NCBI GenBank assembly: GCA_941918925.1
Contig: OW799233.1
Span: 139,254,223-139,318,222, forward strand
Source: Phyto melanocephala
Lineage: Eukaryota; Arthropoda; Insecta; Diptera; Rhinophoridae
Direction: 5' to 3'
Length of the DNA: 64,000 nucleotides
Under the pieces are notes generated by a model. It had not been told where the DNA came from. It did not search any database and saw nothing but the letters and a program-made list of their open reading frames with translations. Shown piece after piece: positions 1 to 11,166 of this stretch (positions within the stretch are counted from its first letter, which is position 1; every line of letters begins with the position of its first letter). The translations under genes and the position numbers were made by a program.

Positions 1-229
1 TGATATTTTAATACCTCAACCGAGTCCAAGCGATGTCGGGGGGCTTCAAAAAGTTGATTTCAACATACACACGGACAGACGGACAGACTGACAGGGCTTA
101 ATCGACTCCCCTATTCATAAGCTTTCAGAAAATATATACTTTATGGGGTCGGAAATCAAAATTGTAGAAATTTCACACGGAATGACAAACCTATATATAC
201 CCTTTTTCACTGTGTGAAGGGTATAAAAA
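1..229 (+). mobile_element. mini-me-like element, type A, 3'-truncated by window edge
   Basis: This is the distal part of a repeat whose complete copy lies at 5992-6848. It contains a short GACG/GACA microsatellite near 71-92, then the stretch ending in a hairpin of the form TATACCCTTTTTCAC...GTGAAGGGTATA at about 197-224. It matches copies at 10462-11166 and, inverted, 35177-36592. No coding potential. Assignment to the mini-me class rests on the GTCY-type microsatellite and dipteran context. Confidence 0.75.
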
Positions 230-1590
230 CATTTATGGCTCAATTCTCGTTCTGTGAAACTGAGAAATGAAAACTTTTTGTATTTCATTTCATATGGTGT
301 CACCATTAGTTAACTTATAAAAAACCTTTTCATGCACTCGTATGCCGTCGAAATTAAAACTACTTTTTCCGTTAATTCATGATTTTAGAATTGAATTTCT
401 TTAGAAAAAACCAATTTAAATTAATAATGCACACAGACAGAAATTAATAAATAAAATATACCATTAAAACATTAAATTCTTAAAAAAATTAAATTTACTT
501 TATTTCTTGCAAATAGTTTTAATGTAGGACATACAATTACAATTTTTTTTTTAAATTAATATACATACATACTTAAGAGTATATATTTATATTAATTCTT
601 TGCCACCGCTTTTTATCATTTACATTTATACTTCATGAGTCATATGGAACTAAGCACTGTGAAGTATTTACAAATATTTGTGCATTTAAATATGTGCGAC
701 TATATAGACTTTTAACTATATGACTTGATATTTACACATACTTTTGCTGGAGTTAAGGAAGGAAAAAATAATCATAAAAATTATTCTAGCATGTGAACTT
801 AACTAACTACATGTTTATGGATAAAACTGCTATACGTGCAAACGTATTTGTATGTATATGTATAGAAATGTTTGTATGTGTGGGTATAAGTACATTAAGG
901 CATAAGAATAAAAAATAAAAAATAAAACATTCAAATTTTCTACAACATTCAGACTGTGATGGCTATTCACTTATGAGCTTATGTGTATTTATACAGAAAT
1001 TTTTATACACATAACACAAATACAGACACACACGTATGGGCAACAAATACATATGTGTTTTAGTTAAAGATTATACTGTATAATAAAAAACCCAGACCAT
1101 TTATTACTATAAATGCGGGTCGCAAATGATCACAATAATGTAGCCATATTTTTACTTTCAACAGACATACAAGTAAACAAACATACATACATACAACCAG
1201 GCTCACATACAACCATATATTTTTATGAGCTTTTCTTTAAATGGAATTTTTTTAATTTCATTTTTTAAATGTTTGTACGTTTCCTTTTAAAATACATTAT
1301 ATTTATGAGTAAAACCTGTTGGAAAACGAAGCTTAAAATTAGTATAGTTTTGAATTAATTTCACTAAAATGTTATATCTACGAATAAGGAAAGAATATTT
1401 TTATCGTTATGGTTAATATTTTTAGATATGGAATTCTATTATTTGACAAATTTGGATTTAATACAGCAAAAAATTTATAGTTTTTGGTATAATATGTATA
1501 ATAAGGATGACAAAAACTGTGTTTGAACATAAAATATATTTTGAAGATTTAAGTAACTAATCGAAAATACAAGATACAACTTTTAGAATA
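230..1590. other. AT-rich non-coding stretch
   Basis: I see no gene here. The sequence is very AT-rich with short runs of CATA repeats (about 1180-1195) and no recognisable transposase or RNA gene. Confidence 0.6.
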
Positions 1591-1833
1591 TATGGGCCAA
1601 TTCAAAGTGGTTGCATATCAGTCATATTTGTACTATTTCATATTATTTTATGCACGCATAAAATTTTTGTTAGTAATTTCCATACAAAAAAAATAATAAG
1701 ACTTTACACATTTGTTTCCTATGTATAAGAAATTGTTTATGTTATACTTTTAACCATACTGTCTCTCAGAGAGAATTTCTTCGCTTCTCACCTCTCAGAG
1801 AGAATATTTTCTATTTTCTTCTTTCCTGTATAC

Positions 1834-3363
1834 CAGCGTTGTCAACTCGGTGATTTTATCACCGTTTTTGGTGATTTTTAACATTTCGAAAGCGGAAAAA
1901 TTGTGAGTCAGTGCTTGGTGATTTTTTTTTTAGTTTTTAGTGATTTTCTTTTTATTTCGGTGACACCAAATACTAAAATTCAAATATATTAATTGAAAAA
2001 AATTTTTTGTAAGTGTAAATTTTTATACATACTACCAAAATGTAACTTATAGTACAATTACATGCAACTCGGCAAAAAAATAATATTACACTAAAAATTT
2101 AATTATTTATAAGATGGTATTGATTGCCCAGAAAGTTTTTGTTTCAAAATGTCTAACTTTATACATATATGCAAATGAGGTGAATGGAATAAAAGAAATT
2201 CCTCTTTCTATCATCTTATAAATGATTAAACCTTAAAGCAAACTTTTAGCGTCCCACAACTTTAAACGTTTAAAAATTTTACCAGAAAACCTTGAAATTT
2301 TGAGTAAAATTAACATGATTAATGTTTGAAATGTTTTATCACATACAAAAGAAGATATTTTGCCATTACCAATGGCAAAATATTGAATTGATTTTTGGAT
2401 TGAAGTTAAATCGTACAAAGATGCAGGTTACTCAAATCCCTTTGAAGCATTAGCTAATATTGCCGTTAAACTTTTGTCGCTCCCATGAATGTGTTTAAAT
2501 CTAAAATACGCAACCGAATGTTTTTAAATTCAGTTAATGCCTTACTTCACATTAAAAATAGGCTTAAACGGGAAAATTCCTGTTGCGAAACCTACCAAAT
2601 AGCTGATGAAGTAAATATTCTGATTAATAGCAATGATATTTATAAAGCATTACAATTTGAAATTAAGACTGTGTTGTGGCCAGATGATAGTGATAATAAT
2701 GAAGAAATAATTGACTTTATCATTGATATTTGATATTATTTACACAGAGAAAAGCTTAAATCCGAATCAAATTATTAAACTGCAAGTTTATTAAAATTTC
2801 TCATAATTTTTAGTTAGAAATATTTCTATTTAATTACTCTAATATGTAATATAAAAATATTTAAATATTAAATAATAGTTGTACTTATTTGGTGAATAAT
2901 TTCTTTAATATTTTGTACAACAAATTCACATATGTTTATAAAACGTCGTATAAATGCATCAGGTATGGAAAAATTAATCCTGTCGTAATTTTTTCTCAAT
3001 GTTGAAATAAATTTCTTACAATGCATCACTCCTGAGATATATTGTGAATTGATAATTACTATAATAATTTTTCCAATGTTTTTGTTTATTTTTATTTTCA
3101 TATACATAAATATATGTATCTATGTAAATCTCTACTGACTGACTAAAAGATATTCGTTGTTTGATTTTTGTAAATTTTTTTGTTATTTATTCTGATATAT
3201 ATTTAAAAATGTCTTATTTTTAAAGAAATTTATAAAAATGTATAATTTTATTAAATAAATAAAAAAATAATTTACAAATTATAAATGTAGTGCTTTTTTT
3301 TGAGAATGACGCGTTTTTTCCTGGGTTATGGTGCTTTTTGAAATTTTAAAGTTGACAACGCTG
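1834..3363 (+). mobile_element. hAT-superfamily element, non-autonomous
   Basis: The element begins CAGCGTTGTCAACT and ends AGTTGACAACGCTG, a perfect 14-bp terminal inverted repeat. It is flanked by an 8-bp target duplication CTGTATAC at 1826-1833 and 3364-3371. Eight-base duplications and CA-starting termini are the hAT signature. The related element at 24897-25525 carries a single CTGTATAC at the equivalent place (near 25374), giving the empty site. It retains a decayed C-terminal transposase segment (2428-2733), so it probably arose by internal loss from an autonomous copy. Confidence 0.9.
2428..2733 (+). pseudogene. hAT transposase C-terminal (dimerisation) remnant
   Basis: The translation contains the string ALANIAVKLLSLP followed, after a TGA stop, by KSKIRNRM...SVNALLHIKNRL and an acidic tail ending at a TGA. 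hAT transposases end with a dimerisation region in which 'SNADVERxFS' is followed by a K-x-K-x-R-N-R-M segment and an LLxIK segment; here the first part appears deleted and the rest kept. The DDE catalytic core is not seen elsewhere in the element. This is therefore a remnant of the gene that once mobilised the surrounding element, not a working enzyme. The open part from an ATG at 2485 encodes 82 residues. Family assignment is from motif recognition only. Confidence 0.65.
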
Positions 3364-3518
3364 CTGTATACATACAATTTTTAACAGCGTCATCTCTTTG
3401 TCTTCTTTCTTGTATTAATACATAATTTGTTAACAAAAGGTGTTCAAAGTCACTAGTCATATTAATATGAAATATATGACATAGTACAATATGAGAGTCT
3501 ACTTTGAATTGGCCCTAT

Positions 3519-4045
3519 GTCTTGTGAACTACAAAACTACTCCGTGGATCTTAAAAATATTTAGTATGAAGGTACTATCATTTCCAACACAAACGATTCT
3601 TGAAAAATATCAAATAAAATGATATTAAGCAGGACATCGTGCAGATTGGGTTTTTAAGTTTGTTACTTGTTGTTGTTTAATTAGTGAAATATGCTTTTGA
3701 CATATACACGAAAGCAAGCCACATAGCTGCATGGAGGATACACTAAACAATCTACGAATTTGATTGTATTCACTACCTCATATTAATATCGATCTTCATA
3801 TACAAAAATATATTAAGGCGAAGTTATGATTTTCTTGAAAAGAGTTTTTCATTGATAGGACAAAGCAAAAATTAAGGGCTGATCAGTTACTGGTTTCTTG
3901 TCTAGTGTTTCCTGGATATATGACTTATAAAGGGTCCACCATCTAACGTTTTCTTTTTTTCAACTAGTGATTATTTCGTAAATGGTAACACTTAGCTCAT
4001 GTCTGATTTGACAGATAATTAGTTTTATCCTTCCGCTTAACGAAT
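3519..4045. other. non-coding stretch
   Basis: Nothing recognisable as a gene; AT-rich, with a long pyrimidine tract near 3950-3962 just before the mariner relic. Confidence 0.5.
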
Positions 4046-4046
4046 A

Positions 4047-4440
4047 TTGTTGTGTAAACGCTTGAACAACGCTGGGAAATATTGCGACATTACTTTGACC
4101 GATTTTGCCAAAAAAAAAATCATCTTTTCAGGTGTAGATCATTTTGATCTTGGCGGGTATGTAAACAAGCAAAATTGTCGCATTTGGCCACAGAAAACCC
4201 GCTCGCATACATTGAAAAGCCGATTCACCCAAATCTAATCACTGTTTGGTGCGGATTTTGGTCCAGAGGCATAATTGGTCCATTTTTCTTCGAAACTGAG
4301 CAAAGAGTGACTGTAGTTAATGGCGATCGTTATCCGGCCATGTTGAACGCATTTTTGTTCACAATAATTTAAGAGGAGGATATTGGAAACATATAGTTTC
4401 AACAGGACGCCGCTGCGTGCCACATAGCTACACTTTTTTA
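4047..4440 (+). pseudogene. mariner-superfamily transposase relic
   Basis: Two overlapping frames together show the order of a mariner-type transposase core: HFDLGGYVNKQNCRIW (about 4139-4187), then HPNLITVWCGFW, GIIGPFFFE, VTVVNGDRYPAML, and finally FQQDAAACH near 4395. The last motif is the second catalytic Asp region. The frame changes near 4180, there is a stop around 4370, and the N-terminal DNA-binding part and the third catalytic acid are missing, so it is dead. It resembles the relic at 16698-17457 (WCGLW, GIIGPYFF, VTVNGERYREM, WFQQD). I could not locate TIRs. Confidence 0.75.
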
Positions 4441-5991
4441 TAGCATTTTCAAAAAAAAAAAAACAAAAACAAAAAAGTTATTTGGCGGACCCCTTACAAT
4501 CGTTGTCTGCATTCGTTGCCGTGTATTTTGCTACTTAATTATATTGAAGATGACAACAACATTGTAATAAACTGATAAGAATAAATATACGCCGCCAATA
4601 GTGGCTGCGGTAGAAAAAATCAAACGGTGATAGCTGACAGCCGGCTGTACTTAATGCGGTCTTATTGAAGGTTTATTTTCGTGTTTCATTAGCAGTTTTA
4701 AAAATATTAAAATATTATCTGCTTGCGATGATGTTGAATTCATAGTTCGAGTCGTTGTTAATTTTTTTTAGCAGTTTAGCTATTGAAAATAAGCAAGCGC
4801 TGAATATATATGATTTTTTATTTTTATCGTTCAGTTGTTGGTTGTAGTTTGTGTGTCAAAATATACAACATGAATGACAAATGTGTATCGTAAACACGTT
4901 GCAAAGTGTGCAACTACTATTTGGGGAAATGAGCCGCACAACTACGTTACTAGTTAGCGACTAAACTGCCGTTACCGGCAACGGTTTCGTTCTGTAATAA
5001 GAAACAATTGACAAGATTAGCATACATTTGTAGCTTACTCAAACAGAAATTGCCCTAAGTTGGACACAGCTATAACAGTGATCGTGTTGCCATGTAGCCT
5101 TGTTAATATAATCATATACAATTATACATATATATAGTCTATTTTTGATAGATCGTTATCTGATATTGAAATTTATAAAGGTAAGAATGCACTTGTTCAT
5201 TATAAAACAAAACACATATTTTTCATGACTTTCTCATAGATATGTGGCTGTATCTTACCGACAACTCGTTAAATATCGGATTGGAACTCAGGTTTATTCG
5301 CATAAAGCCAACAATTTACAAAACCCAACACAAATAACAAGCAGCATTTAATCACATGATCTTGGCATGTTGGCAGAGATTTTAATTAGATAAATTCTTA
5401 TGCAAACTGCTGCTGCAATCAATGATTTGTTTCATACTTGGTGCGGCAGGTGACACTGTATTTACATAACAGCACGTCGTTCAGATCAATGCCGTCTAGT
5501 TGAGGCAACAAAAATTAGTGATCATGTTCACAATCACTTAAATACCTAAATCTGCACCAGTTCCCATTTTTTCCTCGTTAATTGCATAAGGATTTTAAAG
5601 GCTACAATTTGACAATTTTACATATTCACGAAGCCGTTCAAATGGAAAAGTGCTTCGTAAGAGATATAATAGTAGTCTGCTGGATGGAGAATATATCTAT
5701 TCTGTCGTTATATTTTAAGGCACCCTGTGACAGCATTTAAAAAAAAGGTTAAAAAACTTGGCTTCAGAACTTCTAACTGTGAACCGATTTGAATGATTAA
5801 TCACAGGTGGTAATTTCCGATCAAAGACAAATAAAGGATATGCTTGGGGCGTTGAATTAAGTTTAACTTTTTTTTTAATATTTTTTTTTCAATATTTGTT
5901 TTCAGCCCAGAGTTTCGGGATGCCTGGTTAATATGCAATAAAATGATAAAATTTCTTTTTTGTAGCTTGAAAATATTTTTTTTAATAAAAC
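4441..5991. other. non-coding stretch
   Basis: No supported gene. Ordinary AT-rich sequence; I see no convincing repeat boundaries or splice-flanked coding segments. Confidence 0.5.
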
Positions 5992-6168
5992 AAGTAAGAG
6001 CGCTATATTCGGCCGTGCCGAATCTTATATACCCTTCACAACGTGTAGTCATGCAATACAGCGGTTTGTGTCACCATTCATCCCATATGAAATACGTACA
6101 TACATATAAAAACATACATATATAAAAACGTCCCATTGTAAAATTATAAATTCACGTATGTATGTTAA

Positions 6169-6400
6169 AAAAAATTTTTTTTTAAAAAATTAAAAAAAAA
6201 AATTTAAAAAAAAATTAAAAAAAAAAATTGAAAAAAAATTATTATGTATATAATATATATAAAACAAAAAAAAAAATAAAAAAAAATTAAAAAAAATAAT
6301 AAAAAATAATAATAAAAATATAAATAATAATATATTAAATAAAAAATAAAAAAAAAAAATTAAAAAAAAATTTTAAAAAAATTAAAAAAAAAATTTTTTT
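6169..6400. repeat. A-rich low-complexity tract
   Basis: Over 200 bases of nearly pure A with scattered T, the length-variable centre of the type-A element. The equivalent tract in the inverted copy (about 35590-36420) is T-rich and has received a Helitron. Confidence 0.9.
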
Positions 6401-6654
6401 GGCTCAGCTGGGATTCGATGCCACGTTTTCTCTAACCAGTATACATGTTTGTATGTATGTATGTTGTTGTTGTCATGTTGTTTTTGTGAAAAAAAATCGA
6501 AGTGGTCGTGGGTTTTTGCTCATATCTCAGTTGTTTATGTATCGATGTTTCTGCTTTTCAATACCGATCTACTCCCGAATATTTCTGATATTTTAATACC
6601 TTACCCGGGTCCAACCTATGTCGGGGGGCTTCAAAATGTTGATTTCAACATACA

Positions 6655-6712
6655 CACGGACAGACGGTCAGACGGACAGACGGACAGACGGACAGACTGA
6701 CAGACTGACAGA
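6655..6712 (+). repeat. GACG/GACA tetranucleotide microsatellite
   Basis: A tandem run of GACA/GACG-type units, reverse complement GTCY. Equivalent runs sit at the same relative position in every type-A and type-B element (for example 7511-7541, 31317-31356, 62284-62304). Confidence 0.9.
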
Positions 6713-6848
6713 GCTTAATCGACTCCCCTATTCATAAGCTTTTAGAAAATATATACTTTATGGGGTCGGAAATGAAAATTGTAGAAATTTCACACGGAAT
6801 GACAAACCTATATATACCCTTTTTCACTGTGTGAAGGGTATAAAAAAA

Positions 6849-7374
6849 TTTAATTTAAAATTTAGTTTTTTGCGTAAAAATTTTTTTTTCCATTCAAGAA
6901 TGTTTTCTTATTTTTTTCATAATCCAATTGTAATAACTTATAAGACTTCAAGTCTTGTTGTATGGGAATACAAAATAAATAAATAAATAAAGGGGTTCCC
7001 AATATTTAAAATATTTCTTGAGATTTCGTTAATAAACTTATATATTTTCAACGCATTCCTTGAAGAAAGTCAACGAAAATTCTAATACATATAATTTTAG
7101 GGAAGAGCATCCTACTTTCAACATTGTTCGAATGTTGCATATTTAAAAAAGAAATTCTGAATTTTTAAAGTGCGCGAAGAATTGCACTCTAATTTTTAAT
7201 GTTTGATTGAATTATTATTATAAATTATTTTGTTTTTAATATATAGCAAGTTTCTCTAAATATGCTGCACATAAATGTGTCCAGGAGAGGCAGTTTATAA
7301 AAAAAAAATACAACTATTGAGAGGAACAGTTTTTGTTGCAAAGATAAACGATATAATAATCAGTGGCGTTGACG
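6849..7374. other. non-coding stretch with possible non-LTR retrotransposon tail
   Basis: No gene. At about 6931-6992 the sequence CTTCAAGTCTTGTTGTATGG runs into AATACAAAATAAATAAATAAATAAA, resembling the 3' end and AAAT-repeat tail of jockey/R1-type non-LTR elements. This is a resemblance only; no RT coding sequence is attached. Confidence 0.3.
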
Positions 7375-10110
7375 TTTTTATACCCGCCACCAAAAAAATG
7401 GTGGGGGTATATTCATTTTGTCATTCCGTTTGTAACACATCGAAATATCCATTTTAGACGCCATAAAGTATATATATTCTGAATCAGGGTTTGATTTGAT
7501 GACGATCTAGCTATGTCCGTCCGTCTGTCCGTCTGTCCGTCTGTTGAAAGCACGATAGAGGTCGCACCGAAAAAGCTAGGGGGCTCAAATTTTGCCAAAA
7601 TCTTTCTTATAGACAAGGTTTGTTTGGTATTGAAAATAGGCTAAATCGGAATATTAGGAAGAGAGTTATAGCTGGAAAAGCAAGAGTAGGTCGAAAAAAC
7701 CGTGTCCTTCAAACATCGAATAAAATGGAATTGTGTCCAAACGCATTAACGTAGGCTCATGAAACTTCGAATATATATTTCCTGAGCAAAAGCAATATCT
7801 TTCCCCAAAAATTATCTAAATCTATGCATCAGGAAAGGAGTTATCGATCAAAATGTACGAAAATTTATACCGCATTTTTCGGTATATTTAAAAACAAAAA
7901 CGTCATAAAAGCAACAAAATTTGATGTACGACTCCGAAATTTTGCACACTTTGTTTTCTGGTGAGACGCTTTTTTGTAACGGAAAATCAATGTGCCACGC
8001 CCACTTTTACGCCCACCTCCCATATAACGTTTTACCTAAAATTCATATAATTTCTCTATTAATAAAGATTTTGGAATAATAAAGGGCTATATTGAAACAC
8101 CTAAGTCGTAGTCATTCGCAAAAATAACTTTGACACGCCTACTATAACGCCCACTTTTCACGTTATCTACCGTTAATGAAATTTAAAAGCTCATAAAACC
8201 GCCTAAATTAGAGGTATGATGATAAAATTTGCTGCCTATATCCTCCTAGGCAATGTCATTACTATGCCAAAAAATTAAGGTGCCACGCCCACTTTTACGC
8301 CCACCTCCCATATAACGTTTTACCTAAAATTCATATAATTTCTCTATTAATAAAGATTTTGGAATAATAAATGACTATATTGAAACACCTAAGTTGTACC
8401 CATTAGCAAAAACAACTTTGACGCGCCAACTTTAACGCCCACTTTCACTTTTGAATTGTGTCCAGACGCATAAACGTAGAGTCATGAAACTTCGAATATA
8501 TATTTATCGGGTCAAAAGAATATTTTTCCCTGAAAATCGCTTAAATCTATGAATTAGGAAAAGAGTTGTAGATAAAAATGTACGAAAATTTATACCGCAC
8601 AGTGTATATTTCAAATGTAAAACGTAATAAAACTGACAAAACTATATGTACGATTCTGAAATTTTGCAAACATGGTTTTTTGGTCAAAGTCTTCGTTATA
8701 ACGGAAAATAGATGTGCCACGCACACTTTTTTCCTTAAATTTTTATAAATATATTTATATTAGTCATATATATTAGCATTTATTCATCTTACACTGCACC
8801 ATTTATTGTACTGTAGCTAAATATAAGATAAAGATGATAAGATAGATGACTCTACTAGCAACTACTAGATGGCATGCTTACAACTTATGCTTATGTTCTC
8901 CTGAAGTTATGCTCTATTAAAAATGGGAATTTAGGAAAATTTTGACCTAAGTAAAAAAAAATTATCTCTAAACATTATAAACAATTTATTTTCATGTACT
9001 AATGGCTAACAAATTTTAAAATTATACAAAACTTATTTCGTTTGAAAATCTTTTAAAAGCAAAATGTTATAGAAGTTTAAAAAACAAAATCTTGCTAATA
9101 AATTTCCCGTTTTAGAAAAATGCAGAGAATGTATATTTTAAATCACCCTGTGCCCCTTAAAATTTAACCTTAAATTCAATTTCTTCCTCTTAAATTCATG
9201 TAAATTCTCTATGAATAAAGATTTTGGAATACTAAAGGACTATATTGAAATATCTAAATTGTGTTTATTAGCAGAAACTTTATTGACACCCGTATTTTAA
9301 CGGCCACTTTCATTGAAAGACTAAATGTACGAAAACATTTTACTACCATACCAAAGTTATAATGGGTGGTTTAATTTTAAGGGACTATGTTGATTTTGAA
9401 TAAAATTATTATGAAATTATTATCATTCATTTTTATAATGATAATATTTGTATGCTTCAATTATGTATGGAACAAAATATCGGCCAAATGGCCCCCCAAC
9501 CTAGGCGGCACACCACGATCCGATAGTCCAAATTTTTAATGACACTGTTGATGCTCAATTGTTGGGCACGATGATAGTCGAGGTTGTTTGCTCTTTTGCC
9601 ACGTTATCGTGAAAAACAGCAATGTTTCCCATTCAACGAACTAAGATGGCATTCCACAGATGTTTTCACATTTCATACAGACCTGCTTTGCAGACATTTA
9701 AATATTTTTTACCATTCTCACGATTGTGGACGAATTCGAACGATTATGTTGACCAAAAGAATCACGAAGTGCACAAAATGCATTTTGATTTGAACGCCCA
9801 TTTTTATAAAAATCTTTAATATTTAAAAGCGTTGCTCGATTGCATATCTTTCCACGGTTCAAATTGAGTTAGTCTGAGATTGAGAAATGTCAAATGAAAT
9901 ACAAGAAAAAAGTTGAAGTTTAGATGTGGTTCACTTTAAACATGGGCCCTTAAAATTTAACCACCCTCTACAAAGAAAGTGATACATATTTTATTATAAA
10001 GAGATTATTCTATAGCGATTAACAAAATAATAAATAATGTGCTTTAAATGTACACAAAATTGGTGGTGGGTATAAAAGATTCGGCAAGGCCGAATATAGT
10101 GCTCTTACTT
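7375..10110 (-). mobile_element. mini-me-like element, type B (copy B1)
   Basis: On the plus strand it opens with TATACCCGCCACC facing GGTGGGGGTATA (a hairpin at 7379-7411) and a GTCY microsatellite (7511-7541). Internal units with the motifs CACGCCCACTTTTACGCCCA follow, repeated about 280 bp apart (7994 and 8284). It ends with GGTATAAAAGATTCGGC, a hairpin, and GCTCTTACTT. Read on the minus strand this is the same order as the copy at 29315-31496. No element-encoded protein is seen except the nested mariner remnant at 9362-9968. Confidence 0.8.
9362..9968 (-). mobile_element. mariner-derived element nested in B1
   Basis: Its ends are inverted repeats of the form RAGGGTGGTTAAATTTTAAG, each next to a TA (9360-9361 and 9969-9970), as expected for Tc1/mariner. 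On the minus strand the interior encodes remnants of a mariner N-terminal helix-turn-helix region (QRF-KVIQVFYKNGRSNQNAF pattern), while the catalytic core is gone. The same internally deleted element occupies the same place in four other type-B copies. Confidence 0.8.
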
Positions 10111-10461
10111 GTTTTGTTTGGTACCGTGTAATATTTACGACAATGTAAAATGAATGAGACCTTTTCATATTTCTTTTGTTTTCGGCACAAAAACGACACG
10201 ACAACGCCACTAACAATAAGCCAGAATAACTGATTTACAATGTTTAACTCATATATTTTTACAAATTCCTTGATCTTAAAAATTCTGCAAAACTGTTGAC
10301 ATATCGCTTATATGTCAGATATTATTTATATTAAATTTAAAGACAAAAAGAATTTGGAACGTATTCATCAAACATGTTAATGAAGCACAAATCAATTACA
10401 AACTGCTTTTTCCGGATAATCCTTAAATATTTTGTCCAATTACCCTCTCAAAAAATCACTG
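10111..10461. other. non-coding spacer
   Basis: Short unique-looking stretch between two repeats; no gene or signal seen. Confidence 0.5.
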
Positions 10462-11166
10462 TAGTAAAGACCGAATCTTATATACCCTACACAACGTGTA
10501 GTCATGCAATAATAATTGTTTGTATCACCATTCATCTCATATAAAATTAAAAATATTCATATACAAAAACATCCCATTGCAAAATTATAAATTGTTTCTA
10601 AAAAAAAATTACAAAAAAAAATAAAAAAAAATATATTAAAAACAAAAAAAAAATTCAAAAAAAATTAACAAAAAATTATAAAGAAAATTTTAAAAATTTT
10701 TTTAAAAATTTCTTTTAAAAAAATTAAAAGAAATATAATAAAAATATAAATAATATATTAAATAAAAAAATAAAAACAAAAATTTTTGACTCGATGCAAC
10801 GTTTACTCTAACCATTGTATGAAGGTTGTTTTTGTAATTGTGAAAAAAACGAGATGGCCGCGGTTTTTTGCTCATATCTCAGAAAGTTATCGGGCGATTG
10901 TGTTGAATTTTAATAGCGATTAATTCCTGGATATTTCCAAGAGACTGATACCATACACAGATCTGGAGAACATATAGTTGCTTCTAAAAGTTGATTTCAA
11001 CCAACTCACGGACAGACGGACAGATGGTCAGGGCTTAATCGACTCTTTCATTCATAAGCTTTCAGAAAATATATACTTTATGGGGTCGGAAATGAAAATT
11101 TTAGAAATTACAAACGGAATGACAAAGCCATATATACCCTTGTGCACCACAGTTGAAGGGTATACA
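10462..11166 (+). mobile_element. mini-me-like element, type A, 5'-eroded
   Basis: It begins within CCGAATCTTATATACCC, having lost part of the 5' hairpin. It retains the A-rich middle, the segment before CTCATATCTCAG, a short GACG microsatellite (11011-11025) and the terminal TATACCCTTGTGCACCACAG...GGGTAT. More divergent than the copy at 5992-6848, so probably older. Confidence 0.7.

Larger units (their letters stand above)
1594..3515. mobile_element. TIR DNA transposon (copy 1), interrupted by hAT element
   Basis: The ends are inverted repeats, GGGCCAATTCAAAG at the left and CTTTGAATTGGCCC at the right, flanked by an apparent 3-bp duplication TAT (1591-1593, 3516-3518). A second copy at 24897-25525 has the same ends with a different 3-bp duplication, GCT. 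Three-base duplications are typical of PIF/Harbinger elements, but no transposase is visible, so family placement is open. The element without the nested insertion is about 390 bp, a MITE-sized non-autonomous element. Positions 1834-3363 are a later hAT insertion, proven by the uninterrupted sequence in copy 2. Confidence 0.8.
5992..6848 (+). mobile_element. mini-me-like element, type A, full-length copy
   Basis: The copy starts AAGTAAGAGCGCTATATTCG with a hairpin ATTCGGC-CGT-GCCGAAT, followed by TATACCCTTCACAACG. The middle is an A-rich tract (6169-6400). The 3' part has a GACG/GACA microsatellite (6655-6712) and a terminal hairpin TATACCC...GGGTATA at about 6814-6842. Other copies in the window are 1-229, 10462-11166 and, inverted, 35177-36592. 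There is no coding potential. Mini-me elements of Diptera are known for GTCY microsatellites and terminal palindromes; the match here is by architecture, not by alignment to a reference. Confidence 0.75.

Noticed and set aside
5992..6020. Type A/B elements as Helitrons because of the terminal hairpin
   Set aside because: The hairpin end continues to GCTCTTACTT without a CTRR terminus, and a TC start is not evident; the link to Helitrons remains possible but unsupported here.
6399..6700. Open frames in the type-A element (also the inverted version near 35311-35699)
   Set aside because: They run through a non-coding mini-me-like repeat and its microsatellite; the frames are not conserved among copies.
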